The notes under the pieces: model-generated
The model's input: only the letters and a program-made list of their open reading frames with translations
Database searches by the model: none
What the model was told of the DNA's origin: nothing
Program-made: the position numbers and the translations under genes
Assembly (NCBI RefSeq): GCF_016865445.1
Contig: NZ_AP024412.1
Span: forward strand, 1,116,001-1,180,000
Origin: Mariniplasma anaerobium
GTDB taxonomy: Bacteria > Bacillota_I > Bacilli_A > Acholeplasmatales > Acholeplasmataceae
Direction of reading: 5' to 3'
DNA length: 64,000 nucleotides
In this document: piece by piece, positions 26,029 through 35,262 of the stretch
Position numbering within the stretch: the stretch's first letter is position 1
How the letters are laid out: every line of letters begins with the position of its first letter

Positions 26029-27178
26029 AAAATTCACTTTTGCCAGTATCATGGCAAAACTTAAAAGTCTTTCAAAGACTAAAGGTTCCGCTTCTTTCTT
26101 TGCTACTTTATTAGCAATCGCATTTGGCCTATTATTTGGATTAATCGTTTTACTTATTGCTTCTCCTGAAAATACATTTGGTGGATTTAATAAGATCCTA
26201 TTTGGTGGGTTTGATAAAATTGGTGATGTGCTATATTTTGCAACTCCAATTTTGATGACAGGCTTAGCAGTAGGATTTGCATTTAAGATGGGTTTATTTA
26301 ACATTGGTGCTTCTGGACAATACACAATGGGTATGTTCTTTGCATTATATGTTGGTTTTATGATTGATATGCCAAGTTCTATTCACTGGCTTGTTGCTAT
26401 ACTTGCAGGTTTACTTGGTGGTATGCTCATGGGATTAATACCTGGTATTTTAAAAGCTTTCTTTAATGTAAATGAAGTTATTACCTCTATTATGTTAAAT
26501 TATATTGGGATGTTTTTAGTTGATATGTGGATTAAAGGTAATGATGTTATGTACGTATCATCTTTATCTAGAACACAATATCTACCAGAATCTGCACAAT
26601 TAGCTTCTCTAAGTATCCAAAATTCAAATGCAAACATTGGGTTATTCTTTGCAATCTCTATTGCAGTTATCTTATATATAGTGCTTCATAAAACTACATT
26701 TGGATATGAGTTAATCGCTACTGGTCATAATAAGGATGCTGCTAAATATGCTGGTATCAATTATAAGAGAAATACAGTATTAACAATGGTTATCGCTGGT
26801 GGTCTTGCTGGTCTTGGTGGTGCATTCGCAATTCTTGCTCCTTCAACTATAGCAGGTAGTTCACAAACTTATGAACCAGTCAATATCATTGCAATCAATG
26901 GATTTAACGGGATTGCTGTTGCCTTGTTAGGTAACTCTAATCCAATTGGTATTATATTTTCCGCATTATTCATCTCTCATATACAGCGAGGTGGTACATC
27001 AGCAAGTCTTTTTGGTTACAAACCAGAAATTATTGATGTCGTTATATCAGTTATCATTTACTTCTCTGCATTCTCATTAATTATGAGTGGTGTCATCGGT
27101 AAATTCTTTAAGAATTTGAGGAAAAAGAAAGATAAAGCCGATGCTGCTAAAATAGCAGATGTAAAGGAGGTAAGTTAA
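26021..27178 (+). CDS. Nucleoside ABC transporter permease 1 (NupP type)
   Basis: A 385-residue BPD_transp_2 family permease with about 9-10 hydrophobic helices. It contains FKMGLFNIGASGQYTMGMFF, NEVITSIMLNYIG and the cytoplasmic EAA-like region ATGHNKDAAKYAGINYKRNT. The C-terminal tail is rich in K and D. The start overlaps the ATPase gene by 8 bases, and GGAGG lies just upstream. It pairs with the next gene to form the channel. Confidence 0.93.
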   Translation: MPKKFTFASIMAKLKSLSKTKGSASFFATLLAIAFGLLFGLIVLLIASPENTFGGFNKILFGGFDKIGDVLYFATPILMTGLAVGFAFKMGLFNIGASGQYTMGMFFALYVGFMIDMPSSIHWLVAILAGLLGGMLMGLIPGILKAFFNVNEVITSIMLNYIGMFLVDMWIKGNDVMYVSSLSRTQYLPESAQLASLSIQNSNANIGLFFAISIAVILYIVLHKTTFGYELIATGHNKDAAKYAGINYKRNTVLTMVIAGGLAGLGGAFAILAPSTIAGSSQTYEPVNIIAINGFNGIAVALLGNSNPIGIIFSALFISHIQRGGTSASLFGYKPEIIDVVISVIIYFSAFSLIMSGVIGKFFKNLRKKKDKADAAKIADVKEVS

Positions 27179-27179
27179 C

Positions 27180-28145
27180 ATGGATGTTATCTATTATTTA
27201 ATTCAAAATATGCTTCCTGTTGCAATTCCTTTATTACTAGTTGCTCTTGGTGGAATGTTTAGTGAACGTAGTGGTGTTGTCAACATCGCATTAGAAGGGA
27301 TTATGTTATTTGGCGCATTCTTTGGTGCATTGTTTATTTTAAATGTTCAAGACTCTTCTATAAATCCACAGTTATTACTTCTTATCGGTATGATTGTAGC
27401 TGGTGCTGCTGGGATTGCATTTTCAATGTTACTGGCTTACGCTGCAGTCAATATGAAAGCAAATCAAGTTATTTCAGGGACAGCGATGAATATGTTTATT
27501 CCTGCTGCAATCCTTCTATTTTCTAAAATGAGTTTTAATTCAGATGGTATTACAACTGATATTAGTTTATATATTCGTGAAGTTCCATTATTATCAAAGA
27601 TACCTGTTATCGGTGATTTATTCTTCCAAAATACTTATTTAACTGTATATATCGGATTCTTATTTTTAATTATTTCAACAATACTTTTATACAAAACTAA
27701 GTTTGGTCTTCGCTTGAGAGCTTGTGGAGAACATCCACATGCAGCAGACTCTGTTGGGATTAATGTATCTAAGATGAGATATTATGGTGTAGGTCTATCA
27801 GGCTTATTAGGTGGTATTGGTGGTTATTTCTATTCAGTTGGTATCTTAACAAGTAATATTAGTGGTCACACTGGTGTTGCTGGCTTTGGGTTCTTAGCAT
27901 TAGCTGTTATGATCTTTGGGCAATGGCAACCAATTAAAATTATGTTTGCAGCTTTATTCTTTGCATTCTTATCAACACTTGCTTATTCAATTCCACTTAT
28001 TCCATTTTTACAAAACCTAGGTATTGATACAACATATTATAAGATCCTACCTTATTTTGCAACTCTAGTTGTTTTAGTCTTCACTTCTAAGAAGTCTAGA
28101 GCACCAAAAGCTGAAGGTATTCCTTATGATAAAGGATTAAGATAA
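27180..28145 (+). CDS. Nucleoside ABC transporter permease 2 (NupQ type)
   Basis: A 321-residue BPD_transp_2 permease with about 8-9 helices. Blocks include GGMFSERSGVVNIALEGIML, the coupling region LRACGEHPHAADSVGINVSK and GLSGLLGGIGG. It begins one base after the preceding stop, with AAAGGAGG upstream. It is the last gene of the transporter set; its former terminator region is now occupied by an insertion sequence. Confidence 0.93.
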   Translation: MDVIYYLIQNMLPVAIPLLLVALGGMFSERSGVVNIALEGIMLFGAFFGALFILNVQDSSINPQLLLLIGMIVAGAAGIAFSMLLAYAAVNMKANQVISGTAMNMFIPAAILLFSKMSFNSDGITTDISLYIREVPLLSKIPVIGDLFFQNTYLTVYIGFLFLIISTILLYKTKFGLRLRACGEHPHAADSVGINVSKMRYYGVGLSGLLGGIGGYFYSVGILTSNISGHTGVAGFGFLALAVMIFGQWQPIKIMFAALFFAFLSTLAYSIPLIPFLQNLGIDTTYYKILPYFATLVVLVFTSKKSRAPKAEGIPYDKGLR

Positions 28146-28206
28146 TTTAGTTTAAAATGATAAAAGGGGCTGTAATGAAATAAAATCATTATAGTCTATA
28201 AAACAC

Positions 28207-28238
28207 AAAACCACTCTGGAAAATCCAGAGTGGTTTTT
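28207..28238 (+). terminator. Terminator hairpin in the left end of the second IS type
   Basis: A perfect 14-bp stem (28207-28220 with 28224-28237), loop AAA, ends in TTTTT. It lies 15 bases before the transposase ATG, so it stops transcripts coming from the permease operon and shields the transposase. Confidence 0.92.
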
Positions 28239-28252
28239 GATATAATTGAAGT

Positions 28253-29797
28253 ATGCAAAGTACTCAATTAACTCAATCTTATTTTAGCGCAAAACAATTA
28301 AAATTACCACTAGAAATGAACATTTTAATACCATTTGATAGTGAAGTCAGAACATTTGACGAAGTATTTTCAAAAATCGAGGTTAAAAAATACTTAGTAT
28401 CCAAATCTCATCAAGGTAGACTAGGATACAATTCAGTCAATATGTTGAAATTGGTATTGTTTTGCCAGATGGAAAAAATCCATAGTTTAAGAGCAATGGA
28501 AAAGGCAGCTAAAAATGATATTAGGCTCATGTGGTTGACTAATGAGTTAAAACCAAGCCATAATACCATCAAAGAATTTATTAATACCCACTTAAAAACA
28601 TCCATCGAAGATATCTTTTTAGAGATCAATCAATATATCGCAAAAAAAGAACAAATTGATATCAATACCTTATATATAGATGGGACAAAGATAGAGGCAA
28701 ACGCAAACAAATATAAATTTGTTTGGAAGAACTCAATTCTTAAGTTTAAACAAAAACTTCAACTCAAAATTACCAAGACTCTGCACAAATTAAATGAAGA
28801 CTATAAACATTTAGGCATCTACTTTCTGATCAAAGAAGATTATGAGATATCATATTTAGAAAAGATTAGAGATTTCTTAGTCAATGAAATTGACAAAGAA
28901 GGCATTGATTTTGTCTATGGCAAAGGGAACCACAAAAGTGGATTACAAAGAGATTATGAAGATATCGTAGACTACATAGAAAAACTAACAAGCTATAATC
29001 ATGATTTAGAGATCATAGGTCCATCAAGAAATTCATATGCAAGAACAGATCATGGTGCAACATATATGCGCATGAAAGACGATCATATGAGAAATGGTCA
29101 ATTAAAGGCTGGATACAACATTCAAATTGGCGTGTCAGATGGATATATCATGCATATGGATGTCTATCAGAATCGAAGCGATTATAAAACATTAGAACCA
29201 TTTCTAGAAGGATTTAATCATAGCTATGGATTTTATCCTAAATATCCTGTAGCAGATGCTGGATATGGTGGACTTATAAATTATAGATATTTAAAATCCA
29301 AAGATATGGAACTCTATCAAAAATATCCAATGTATAAAAAAGAAACCAGCAATCAGAACTATATAAATAGTCCTTATCGTGCAGAAAATTTCACTAAAGA
29401 TAAAAACGGGAATCTAATTTGTCCAAAAGGACGAAAGATGAATTATCTATTTACAAGACACAATGGTAAAGATGTTTATGAGTCATCTACTTGTTTAAGA
29501 TGTCCGCTAGCTTCAAAGTGTAAAAAAGGGAAAGCTCCAAGACGTATTGAAGTCAATGAAGAATTATGGAACTATCAAAAAAAAGCAAGAGATAATCTTC
29601 AATCTGATTTAGGTATAGAACTTAGGATTCAACGCTCAATTCAAGTTGAAGGCGCATTTGGGGTTTTAAAAGAAGACTTTAAATTTAGAAGATTTAAGCG
29701 ACGTGGCATCCAAAATGTTAAATTAGAGTTTATGTTACTCTCAATTGGGTATAATTTATCAAAATATCATAACAAGCAACAACGATTCGTTCAATAG
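28253..29797 (+). CDS. IS1182-family DDE transposase (second type)
   Basis: A 514-residue transposase. N-terminal DUF772 region: GRLGYNSVNMLKLVLFCQME, LMWLTNELKPSHNTIKEFI. DDE core: LYIDGTKIEANANKYKFVW, YPVADAGYGGLINYRYL, and the Glu region IQVEGAFGVLKEDFKFRRFK. A cysteine cluster CLRCPLASKCKKGK precedes the last block. It is complete and unbroken. No Shine-Dalgarno sequence is present before ATG 28253, and TATAAT at 28241-28246 is only 7 bases upstream, so any message from that promoter would be leaderless. It is clearly different from the transposase at 14640 and 47032. Confidence 0.9.
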   Translation: MQSTQLTQSYFSAKQLKLPLEMNILIPFDSEVRTFDEVFSKIEVKKYLVSKSHQGRLGYNSVNMLKLVLFCQMEKIHSLRAMEKAAKNDIRLMWLTNELKPSHNTIKEFINTHLKTSIEDIFLEINQYIAKKEQIDINTLYIDGTKIEANANKYKFVWKNSILKFKQKLQLKITKTLHKLNEDYKHLGIYFLIKEDYEISYLEKIRDFLVNEIDKEGIDFVYGKGNHKSGLQRDYEDIVDYIEKLTSYNHDLEIIGPSRNSYARTDHGATYMRMKDDHMRNGQLKAGYNIQIGVSDGYIMHMDVYQNRSDYKTLEPFLEGFNHSYGFYPKYPVADAGYGGLINYRYLKSKDMELYQKYPMYKKETSNQNYINSPYRAENFTKDKNGNLICPKGRKMNYLFTRHNGKDVYESSTCLRCPLASKCKKGKAPRRIEVNEELWNYQKKARDNLQSDLGIELRIQRSIQVEGAFGVLKEDFKFRRFKRRGIQNVKLEFMLLSIGYNLSKYHNKQQRFVQ

Positions 29798-29840
29798 TTA
29801 TCCTGTGGAAAACTAAAGAATTTTGAAGTTCTCTTTTAAA

Positions 29841-29868
29841 TATGCCTAAAAACAGGTATTTTTTTATG
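29841..29868 (+). terminator. Terminator of the second IS transposase
   Basis: Stem ATGCCT (29842-29847) with AGGTAT (one G-T pair), followed by eight T. It lies 45 bases after the transposase stop. Confidence 0.7.
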
Positions 29869-29882
29869 TTTATCCACAAAAC

Positions 29883-29907
29883 AAAAGAAAAAGGGACTGT
29901 GTAGTCC
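29883..29907 (-). terminator. Outward-protecting terminator in the right end of the second IS
   Basis: GGACT (29894-29898) pairs with AGTCC (29903-29907), and the A-rich 29883-29892 gives a minus-strand U-tract. It would end transcripts of the DUF1801 gene after they enter the element. Confidence 0.65.
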
Positions 29908-29949
29908 ATGAAGATTAAATATTCTTCATTTCATTACAGCCCCTTTTTT

Positions 29950-30360
29950 TTATTCATATATTTTAGTAATGATCGGATTATGCTTTAATGAATCAACAGC
30001 TTCTTTAATTAAGCCTTTTAATACGCCTAAATTGACATCAGATAGCTTTTTAATATATAAACACCCTTTCCCCGTTTTATAGGTTCCTAAGTGTTTTAAA
30101 GCCTTAAATTGATTGACATCCCAACTTAAGTATAAAGTGATTGCTTGTTTCCTACTGGCAAACCCGAATTCAAAAGTGTCACCTTGTCTTTTAGATGCAT
30201 AAGTATATTGGATTTTACCAAATCCAATGATAGATCCCCACATGAAGGGTTCTTTTTTTGTTATGTCTTTTGCGATATCAATAAGTTTTTTAATATCATC
30301 TACTCTATTTTCTTCTAAATTTTCTATATATTGACTTAATGTTTGTTCTTGTTTTTGCAT
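29950..30360 (-). CDS. DUF1801-domain protein
   Basis: A 136-residue YdhG-like DUF1801 protein. The family pattern includes LSQYIENLEENRVDDIKKLI at the N-terminus, PFMWGSIIGFGKIQYTYASK, and YKTGKGCLYIKKLSDVNLGV near the C-terminus. The biochemical role of the family is not established. The stop codon lies three bases inside the T-run next to the insertion sequence. Confidence 0.85.
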   Translation of the reverse strand: MQKQEQTLSQYIENLEENRVDDIKKLIDIAKDITKKEPFMWGSIIGFGKIQYTYASKRQGDTFEFGFASRKQAITLYLSWDVNQFKALKHLGTYKTGKGCLYIKKLSDVNLGVLKGLIKEAVDSLKHNPIITKIYE

Positions 30361-30426
30361 AACATAACCTCGCTTTTATTATATCTTAGCAAAAACTATT
30401 CATAGAAAACATATATTGGCTTATGT

Positions 30427-31314
30427 TTAAATAAAACCAATGGTAAGGAAGGTAAGAATTAATGTAATCACATTTGCGATAAATGCATAACCCATTGCTT
30501 TTGATCTACTATGTTCTTTTAAAACATACCCATATAATAAAATTTCTGTAATAAACACAAGAATTTCTCCTAGTATTAAAACACCAAGAAGACCAAAGAA
30601 TGAACCCCATGCATAAAAGCCTATTGCCATAAAGACAGTTAATAGCGTTTGTGTAACTAAATTGGTTAACCCAACAATCATATAACTTTCTTTTCTTCGA
30701 TAATTATAGGCAAACAAAATAAGTAATTCTACACCAACCGTAATGATCACTCTTATTAAAAGTGAAATTGAGACGTGAGTGTAGGGTATTGATTCTGTTA
30801 GGACACCAACATCTTGTTGATTAAATGATAAATCAACATCAGATAGATCATAAGTCATTGTTGATTGAAATAGTTTTCTATCGATTATTTTAGATGTAAT
30901 CATCGTATCATCATCTAAGATGATTACAATCTTGAATGTTTTTGGTGCACTAAAATATCCTACATGATAGATTTCTTTTGAATCATCTGGTTTTGATAAG
31001 ATTGCTGGTATACCATTATAAAGTGTTCTAGATACGAATCCATCCTCATCTTGATATCCATTTAAAATATCACTAGGATAATCATCTTGATAATAATTAC
31101 CTTCTATTTCATTTGCAAGATCAAAAAGATCTAGAATTTCTATATCATTACTCTCATAGATTAAGACATCAAAATAATAAGGTTGATCAACACCTATAAT
31201 TTCTATATCGATAGTTGATTTAGGTCCCATATCAGCATTGATATCAAGCGCAAGAAAACTAAATAATATAAATGTAATAACTAAAAAGCTTATAATTCTT
31301 TTCCCCATATTCAT
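30427..31314 (-). CDS. Hypothetical membrane protein with extracytoplasmic N-terminal domain
   Basis: Not recognised as a named family. The 295-residue protein has a signal-like N-terminus (KRIISFLVITFILFSFLAL), an outside domain of about 150 residues starting DMGPKSTIDIEI, and four membrane helices from about residue 180. Related proteins of unknown role occur widely in Firmicutes, as far as I recall. It is the last gene of a four-gene minus-strand run with gaps of 8-18 bases. AGGGAGGAT lies before the start. Confidence 0.65.
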   Translation of the reverse strand: MNMGKRIISFLVITFILFSFLALDINADMGPKSTIDIEIIGVDQPYYFDVLIYESNDIEILDLFDLANEIEGNYYQDDYPSDILNGYQDEDGFVSRTLYNGIPAILSKPDDSKEIYHVGYFSAPKTFKIVIILDDDTMITSKIIDRKLFQSTMTYDLSDVDLSFNQQDVGVLTESIPYTHVSISLLIRVIITVGVELLILFAYNYRRKESYMIVGLTNLVTQTLLTVFMAIGFYAWGSFFGLLGVLILGEILVFITEILLYGYVLKEHSRSKAMGYAFIANVITLILTFLTIGFI

Positions 31315-31322
31315 CCTCCCTT

Positions 31323-32039
31323 TTATAAGAAAAATATTGATAAAGCTATAAGTAATTGTCCTAAATAATAAGTTGCAAGATTTGAAACAACAAATACATT
31401 TGATTTTTCATTTTTAAAATAAATTGGTGCTAACAATAAATCAGATAAACCAAATAGGAGTGCACCTATCATAAAGCTTAAACTATATAGATTAAATGAT
31501 AGGTCGATTGCTTGTAAGATAGAAAAACCTACCATGGTAAAAATCACAAATGTATAAATATAGGTCATGATTTCTAGTTTCCCCATTTTTAAATCCATAA
31601 GTTTTCCGCCTATATAAACAACAATAGTCATTATTAGACCTATACCTAAAGCAATGATATTAAATTTGGTGTAATTAATGATGCCTACGATATAAAGCAG
31701 ATGTCCAATTAAAAAGATAATCATTCCATTATTGATAGTGAAGATTCTCTTTTGATCATAAAAATACTGAACTCCAAGAAATAGATCACCAATAAGCCCA
31801 GAAACTAATCCTAAAATGATTAATAAAATAAGTCTAGCATATTTGTATTCAAATATTAACATGCCCACTCCATTAGCCGGTGTAGTCATGAAATGAAATG
31901 CACCATAAAGAGCTATTGCAATAAACATAAAGCTAGCAAAACCTTTATAAAAAAATCCTTCTAAACGTTTTTGTTTGACGACATGATAAATAAACACAAA
32001 CCATGAAACTAAAAATAGGCCAATCAGAACAAATATCAT
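31323..32039 (-). CDS. YhhN-family membrane protein (lysoplasmalogenase-like)
   Basis: A 238-residue protein with about 8 membrane helices. The family pattern is GLIGDLFLGVQYF followed by NNGMIIFLIGHLLYIVGI and, near the end, IGALLFGLSDLLLAPIYF. Eukaryotic TMEM86 members hydrolyse the vinyl ether of lysoplasmalogens, but the role of most bacterial members is unknown. It shares a run with its neighbours. Confidence 0.8.
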   Translation of the reverse strand: MIFVLIGLFLVSWFVFIYHVVKQKRLEGFFYKGFASFMFIAIALYGAFHFMTTPANGVGMLIFEYKYARLILLIILGLVSGLIGDLFLGVQYFYDQKRIFTINNGMIIFLIGHLLYIVGIINYTKFNIIALGIGLIMTIVVYIGGKLMDLKMGKLEIMTYIYTFVIFTMVGFSILQAIDLSFNLYSLSFMIGALLFGLSDLLLAPIYFKNEKSNVFVVSNLATYYLGQLLIALSIFFL

Positions 32040-32057
32040 AATGTATTTCCTTTCAAG

Positions 32058-32411
32058 TTAACTATATGTATTTATATTTTTTGAATCTATAAAAAGTAAA
32101 ATTGATAATGAAGCCATGGGTATAAAAATCAAAACAATAATTTCAAGTGAATCAAAGATATAATACATTTTAAAAAATATAAAGAAAATAATTGCCATAA
32201 TTCCTATAAAATATGATAAAATTCTTTCTTTATGCCAGCATATCATAGTTGTTAATAACAAGAATAACCCTGGCAATATGGATATTAAAAGCCCTAATAT
32301 CTCATTTGTGATATTTCCTTCAGTAGAGCCAAATACATTAAATGCAAACATTACAAATAAAAGTGAAATGATAATCATGTATATTTTTAATACATTAATT
32401 ATTTTTGTCAT
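32058..32411 (-). CDS. Small four-helix membrane protein, unknown
   Basis: A 117-residue protein with four hydrophobic stretches (IYMIIISLLFVMFAF, LLISILPGLFLLLTTMI, FIGIMAIIFFIFF, IIVLIFIPMASLSILLF). No family is recognised. It is placed between the acetyltransferase and YhhN genes with 17-18-base gaps, so it is probably co-transcribed. Confidence 0.6.
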   Translation of the reverse strand: MTKIINVLKIYMIIISLLFVMFAFNVFGSTEGNITNEILGLLISILPGLFLLLTTMICWHKERILSYFIGIMAIIFFIFFKMYYIFDSLEIIVLIFIPMASLSILLFIDSKNINTYS

Positions 32412-32428
32412 ATATACACTTTCTTTCT

Positions 32429-33037
32429 TTATGAATTAGATAAGGACTTTTCTTTTTCTTTTTGCCAAAAAATTCTATCTTTTTCTGTTATTTTTCTAAT
32501 AACTCTACAAGGATTTCCATAACATAAAGTATCATCTTCTAAATCATTTGTAACAACACTACCTGAACCAATGACGACACCACTACCAATAGTAACTCCA
32601 GGATTAATAACTACGTTTGCCCCAATCCAAACATCATCTTTAATCGTAATATCGTAGCCAAATTCATAAAGTTCTGCTCGTATCACTTTATCCAAAGGAT
32701 GACCTGCTGTCATAATGCCAACATTAGGTCCAATCATGACTCGATTGCCTATTGTTACTTTTCCTATATCAAGAACTGTAAAGTTATAATTAGCAAAAAA
32801 ATGGTCCCCTATGTATAAATTACATCCATAATCAACTAAAAAAGGTTGATTGATCCATACATCTTTGCCCATAGAGCCTAACAATTGGTTTAAGATTGCT
32901 TGTTGTTCTTCTTTTTGGCTTGGTCTTAAATGATTATAGTCGTAAGTTAGTTCGCTAGCTCTTTTTCTCATTGAAGATAATTTCTTTTCTCCTGCTTGAT
33001 AAAGCATACCTTTAAGCATTTTTTCTTGTTCTGTCAT
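32429..33037 (-). CDS. Sugar O-acetyltransferase (maltose/galactoside acetyltransferase family)
   Basis: A 202-residue left-handed beta-helix acyltransferase. It has the N-terminal Mac domain (MTEQEKMLKGMLYQAGEKKL), then hexapeptide repeats: NYNFTVLDIGKVTIGNRVMI, catalytic-His block MTAGHPLD, and DVWIGANVVINPGVTIGSGV. It uses acetyl-CoA to acetylate sugars. The normal length of the Maa/LacA family is kept. First gene of the four-gene run. Confidence 0.9.
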   Translation of the reverse strand: MTEQEKMLKGMLYQAGEKKLSSMRKRASELTYDYNHLRPSQKEEQQAILNQLLGSMGKDVWINQPFLVDYGCNLYIGDHFFANYNFTVLDIGKVTIGNRVMIGPNVGIMTAGHPLDKVIRAELYEFGYDITIKDDVWIGANVVINPGVTIGSGVVIGSGSVVTNDLEDDTLCYGNPCRVIRKITEKDRIFWQKEKEKSLSNS

Positions 33038-33090
33038 ATATAGTTTTCCTTTTTAATAATTTCTTTTATTATATCACGTATTAGGTATTA

Positions 33091-33140
33091 AAAAAAGATT
33101 GATTACATCCTTTATGAATAAGGAATATAAGCAATCTTTA
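33091..33140 (-). terminator. Terminator of the LLM oxidoreductase gene
   Basis: AAAGATTG (33094-33101) pairs with CAATCTTT (33132-33139) around an inner small hairpin (TCCTT/AAGGA). The A-run 33090-33096 gives the minus-strand U-tract. Confidence 0.65.
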
Positions 33141-33154
33141 TATTTAGTATTTAA

Positions 33155-34186
33155 TTATTTTCTAACACTCTTTTTCAGTTTAGAAACTACTTCTTGTCCA
33201 TATGTTCTAATGCTTTCCATCGTCATTTCATGTGGCATATAAGAACCTGGTGTATGAAATAATAGACGGTTAATGTTAAGTCCCTGTATTAAAGATAATA
33301 GTCTTTTGGTGACTTCTTCTTTATTACCTACATAAAATGGTCCACGCTTCATATTAGCCATATAGCTTTCTTTAGAATAAGAAGGCCAACCTCTCTCACT
33401 AGCTATTTTAGAAAATTGAGCATGATGAGATGGATAATATTTTTCTAAAATATCAGGATCACTACTGATAAGTCCATGAACAGCAACTCCAATTTCCATA
33501 TCCTCTTCTTTAAATCCTTTTTCAAGATAAGTCTTTTTATATAAATCAACAAGTGGTTTAAAATTTAAGGGATTGCCTCCAATTATCGCAAAAACGATAG
33601 GAAGACCTAGATTTGCAGCTCTTAAAACAGATTCATATGAACCACCAACTGCAATCGATATTTTTAAACTAGATTTTGCTCTTGGATAAATCGTCTTGTT
33701 TTTAAATGGTGCTCTTAATTTACCATTCCAAGTTACATTTTCATGATCTCTTATTTTAAGTAGTAAATCTAGTTTTTCTGAATAGAGTTGATCATAGTTT
33801 CTTAAATCATATCCAAATAACTCAAAAGATTCAGTAAACGAGCCTCTACCTGCAATGATTTCTGCTCTACCATTAGAGATTAAATCAAGAGTAGCAAATG
33901 CCTCATAAACTCTTACTGGATCATCTGAAGATAAGACTGTTACAGCTGAACCTAGATGTATTTGTTTTGTAATTGCAGCTGCAGCTGCCAATATAATTTC
34001 AGGACTTGTTGCGGCATAATCAGACCTATGATGTTCTCCAATGCCATAATAATCTAATCCTAACTCATCTGCCAACTTAACCTCTTCTAATGCATGATTT
34101 ATTCTAGTTTCATGATCTATCATAAAACCTTCGCTACTTAATCCTGTTTCTAAAAATGTCATCAATCCAAAACTCATTTTTTTCAT
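33155..34186 (-). CDS. LLM-class flavin-dependent oxidoreductase
   Basis: A luciferase-like TIM-barrel protein of about 343 residues. Blocks: MSFGLMTFLETGL, LGLDYYGIGEHHRSDYAATS, LGSAVTVLSSDDPVRVYEAF, LDLISNGRAEIIAGRGSF, ISIAVGGSYESVLRAA and KRGPFYVGNKEEVTKRLL. These match the bacterial-luciferase group that oxidises small substrates with FMNH2. The substrate is unknown. ATG 34186 was chosen because AAGGTGATG lies just upstream; an extended frame from 34231 has no ribosome site. Confidence 0.9.
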   Translation of the reverse strand: MKKMSFGLMTFLETGLSSEGFMIDHETRINHALEEVKLADELGLDYYGIGEHHRSDYAATSPEIILAAAAAITKQIHLGSAVTVLSSDDPVRVYEAFATLDLISNGRAEIIAGRGSFTESFELFGYDLRNYDQLYSEKLDLLLKIRDHENVTWNGKLRAPFKNKTIYPRAKSSLKISIAVGGSYESVLRAANLGLPIVFAIIGGNPLNFKPLVDLYKKTYLEKGFKEEDMEIGVAVHGLISSDPDILEKYYPSHHAQFSKIASERGWPSYSKESYMANMKRGPFYVGNKEEVTKRLLSLIQGLNINRLLFHTPGSYMPHEMTMESIRTYGQEVVSKLKKSVRK

Positions 34187-34346
34187 ATCATCACCTTGAT
34201 TTAATATAACATGCAATAAAAAAAAAGACAAAACATATGTTTTATATTAAGTTAAACCTTATTATCAAAAGTAATTTAGTTTATATTTTATCACTTCTCC
34301 TGTCAAATAAATGTAATATGTTATAAAATAGAATAGGTGATAAAAA

Positions 34347-35174
34347 ATGATATTAAAAAATAATGAATTAACAGTGACTATAGATAATTTAGGTGCTGAA
34401 GCTAAAAGCATCATAAAAAATAATGTTGAATACCTCTGGCAAGCAGATCCTTTATATTGGAAAAGATCTAGTCCAGTACTTTTTCCTATTGTCGGTAGAT
34501 TATTAGATGATGAATATATATATAATCAAAAAAAATATCATATGACACAACACGGTTTTGCTAGAGACAATGAGTTCATCCTAATCAGTTATAGTGAAAC
34601 CAAAGTATTATATCTATTAAAAGAAAACGCAAGCACTTTAAAAAATTATCCATTTAAATTTAATCTATATATAGAATATGAGCTTATTGAAAATCAATTA
34701 ATTGTCACATGGACAGTACAAAACACAAATAGTTATGATATGTATTTCCAAATTGGAGCTCATCCAGCATTTAATTTCTTAAATGGCTCTATAGTAGAAG
34801 TTAATAAGCAAACAAATCTTTATGAACTTAAAGGGACGCCTAATATAAATAACATCAAAAAGAACATCAAGGTTACTGTGATACCTATAGATGATACATC
34901 ATTTTTAAATGATGCGATTATCTATGACAATATAGATGAAATCACTTTAAAAGATAATAAAAAATCTATCACACTAAAAACAAAGGATTTTCCATATTTA
35001 GGTATATGGACAAAAGTTATTGAAGGTAAAAACTCTCCTTTTATTTGTTTAGAACCTTGGTATGGCATTTCTGATTTTATGGATCATGATAAACAACTCA
35101 TACATAAAATAGGAATTCATAAATTGAAAGTAAATGAAATTTTTAAAACTTCTTATACGATTGTTATAAACTGA
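34347..35174 (+). CDS. Aldose 1-epimerase-family protein (LacX-like)
   Basis: A 275-residue galactose-mutarotase-fold protein. Blocks are YLWQADPLYWKRSSPVLFPI, HMTQHGFARDNEF, FQIGAHPAFNFL (catalytic His region) and GIWTKVIEGKNSPFICLEPW. It is predicted to interconvert alpha and beta anomers of a sugar or sugar phosphate. The substrate is open. It stands alone on the plus strand. AGGTGA lies before the ATG. Confidence 0.88.
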   Translation: MILKNNELTVTIDNLGAEAKSIIKNNVEYLWQADPLYWKRSSPVLFPIVGRLLDDEYIYNQKKYHMTQHGFARDNEFILISYSETKVLYLLKENASTLKNYPFKFNLYIEYELIENQLIVTWTVQNTNSYDMYFQIGAHPAFNFLNGSIVEVNKQTNLYELKGTPNINNIKKNIKVTVIPIDDTSFLNDAIIYDNIDEITLKDNKKSITLKTKDFPYLGIWTKVIEGKNSPFICLEPWYGISDFMDHDKQLIHKIGIHKLKVNEIFKTSYTIVIN

Positions 35175-35206
35175 TTTTTAACTATTTAAATACAAATATA
35201 TATAAA

Positions 35207-35240
35207 AAGGGACTAGAAAATTATTATTTCTAGTCCCCTT
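35207..35240. terminator. Terminator between the mutarotase and rRNA methyltransferase genes
   Basis: A 12-bp stem (about 35208-35219 with 35227-35238) lies between convergent genes. A-rich and T-rich sides could serve both strands. Confidence 0.8.
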
Positions 35241-35262
35241 ACTATTTTATAAACTTAAATCA

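Larger units (their letters stand above)
28162..29947 (+). mobile_element. Second type of IS1182-like insertion sequence
   Basis: A perfect 20-bp inverted repeat bounds the element (28162-28181 and 29928-29947). The core GGGGCTGTAATGAAAT is the likely terminal repeat, and the outer AAAA/TTTT may be target DNA. No direct target duplication is visible. A very strong terminator stem lies between the left end and the transposase, and others lie at the right end. A DnaA-box TTATCCACA sits at 29870-29878. It lies between convergent genes, as do the two 1714-bp elements, but differs from them in sequence. Confidence 0.82.

Noticed and set aside
28162..28181. Direct target duplication at the second IS type
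   Set aside because: The flanks are AAAA on the left and TTTT on the right, which is an inverted and not a direct match. No duplication can be claimed.
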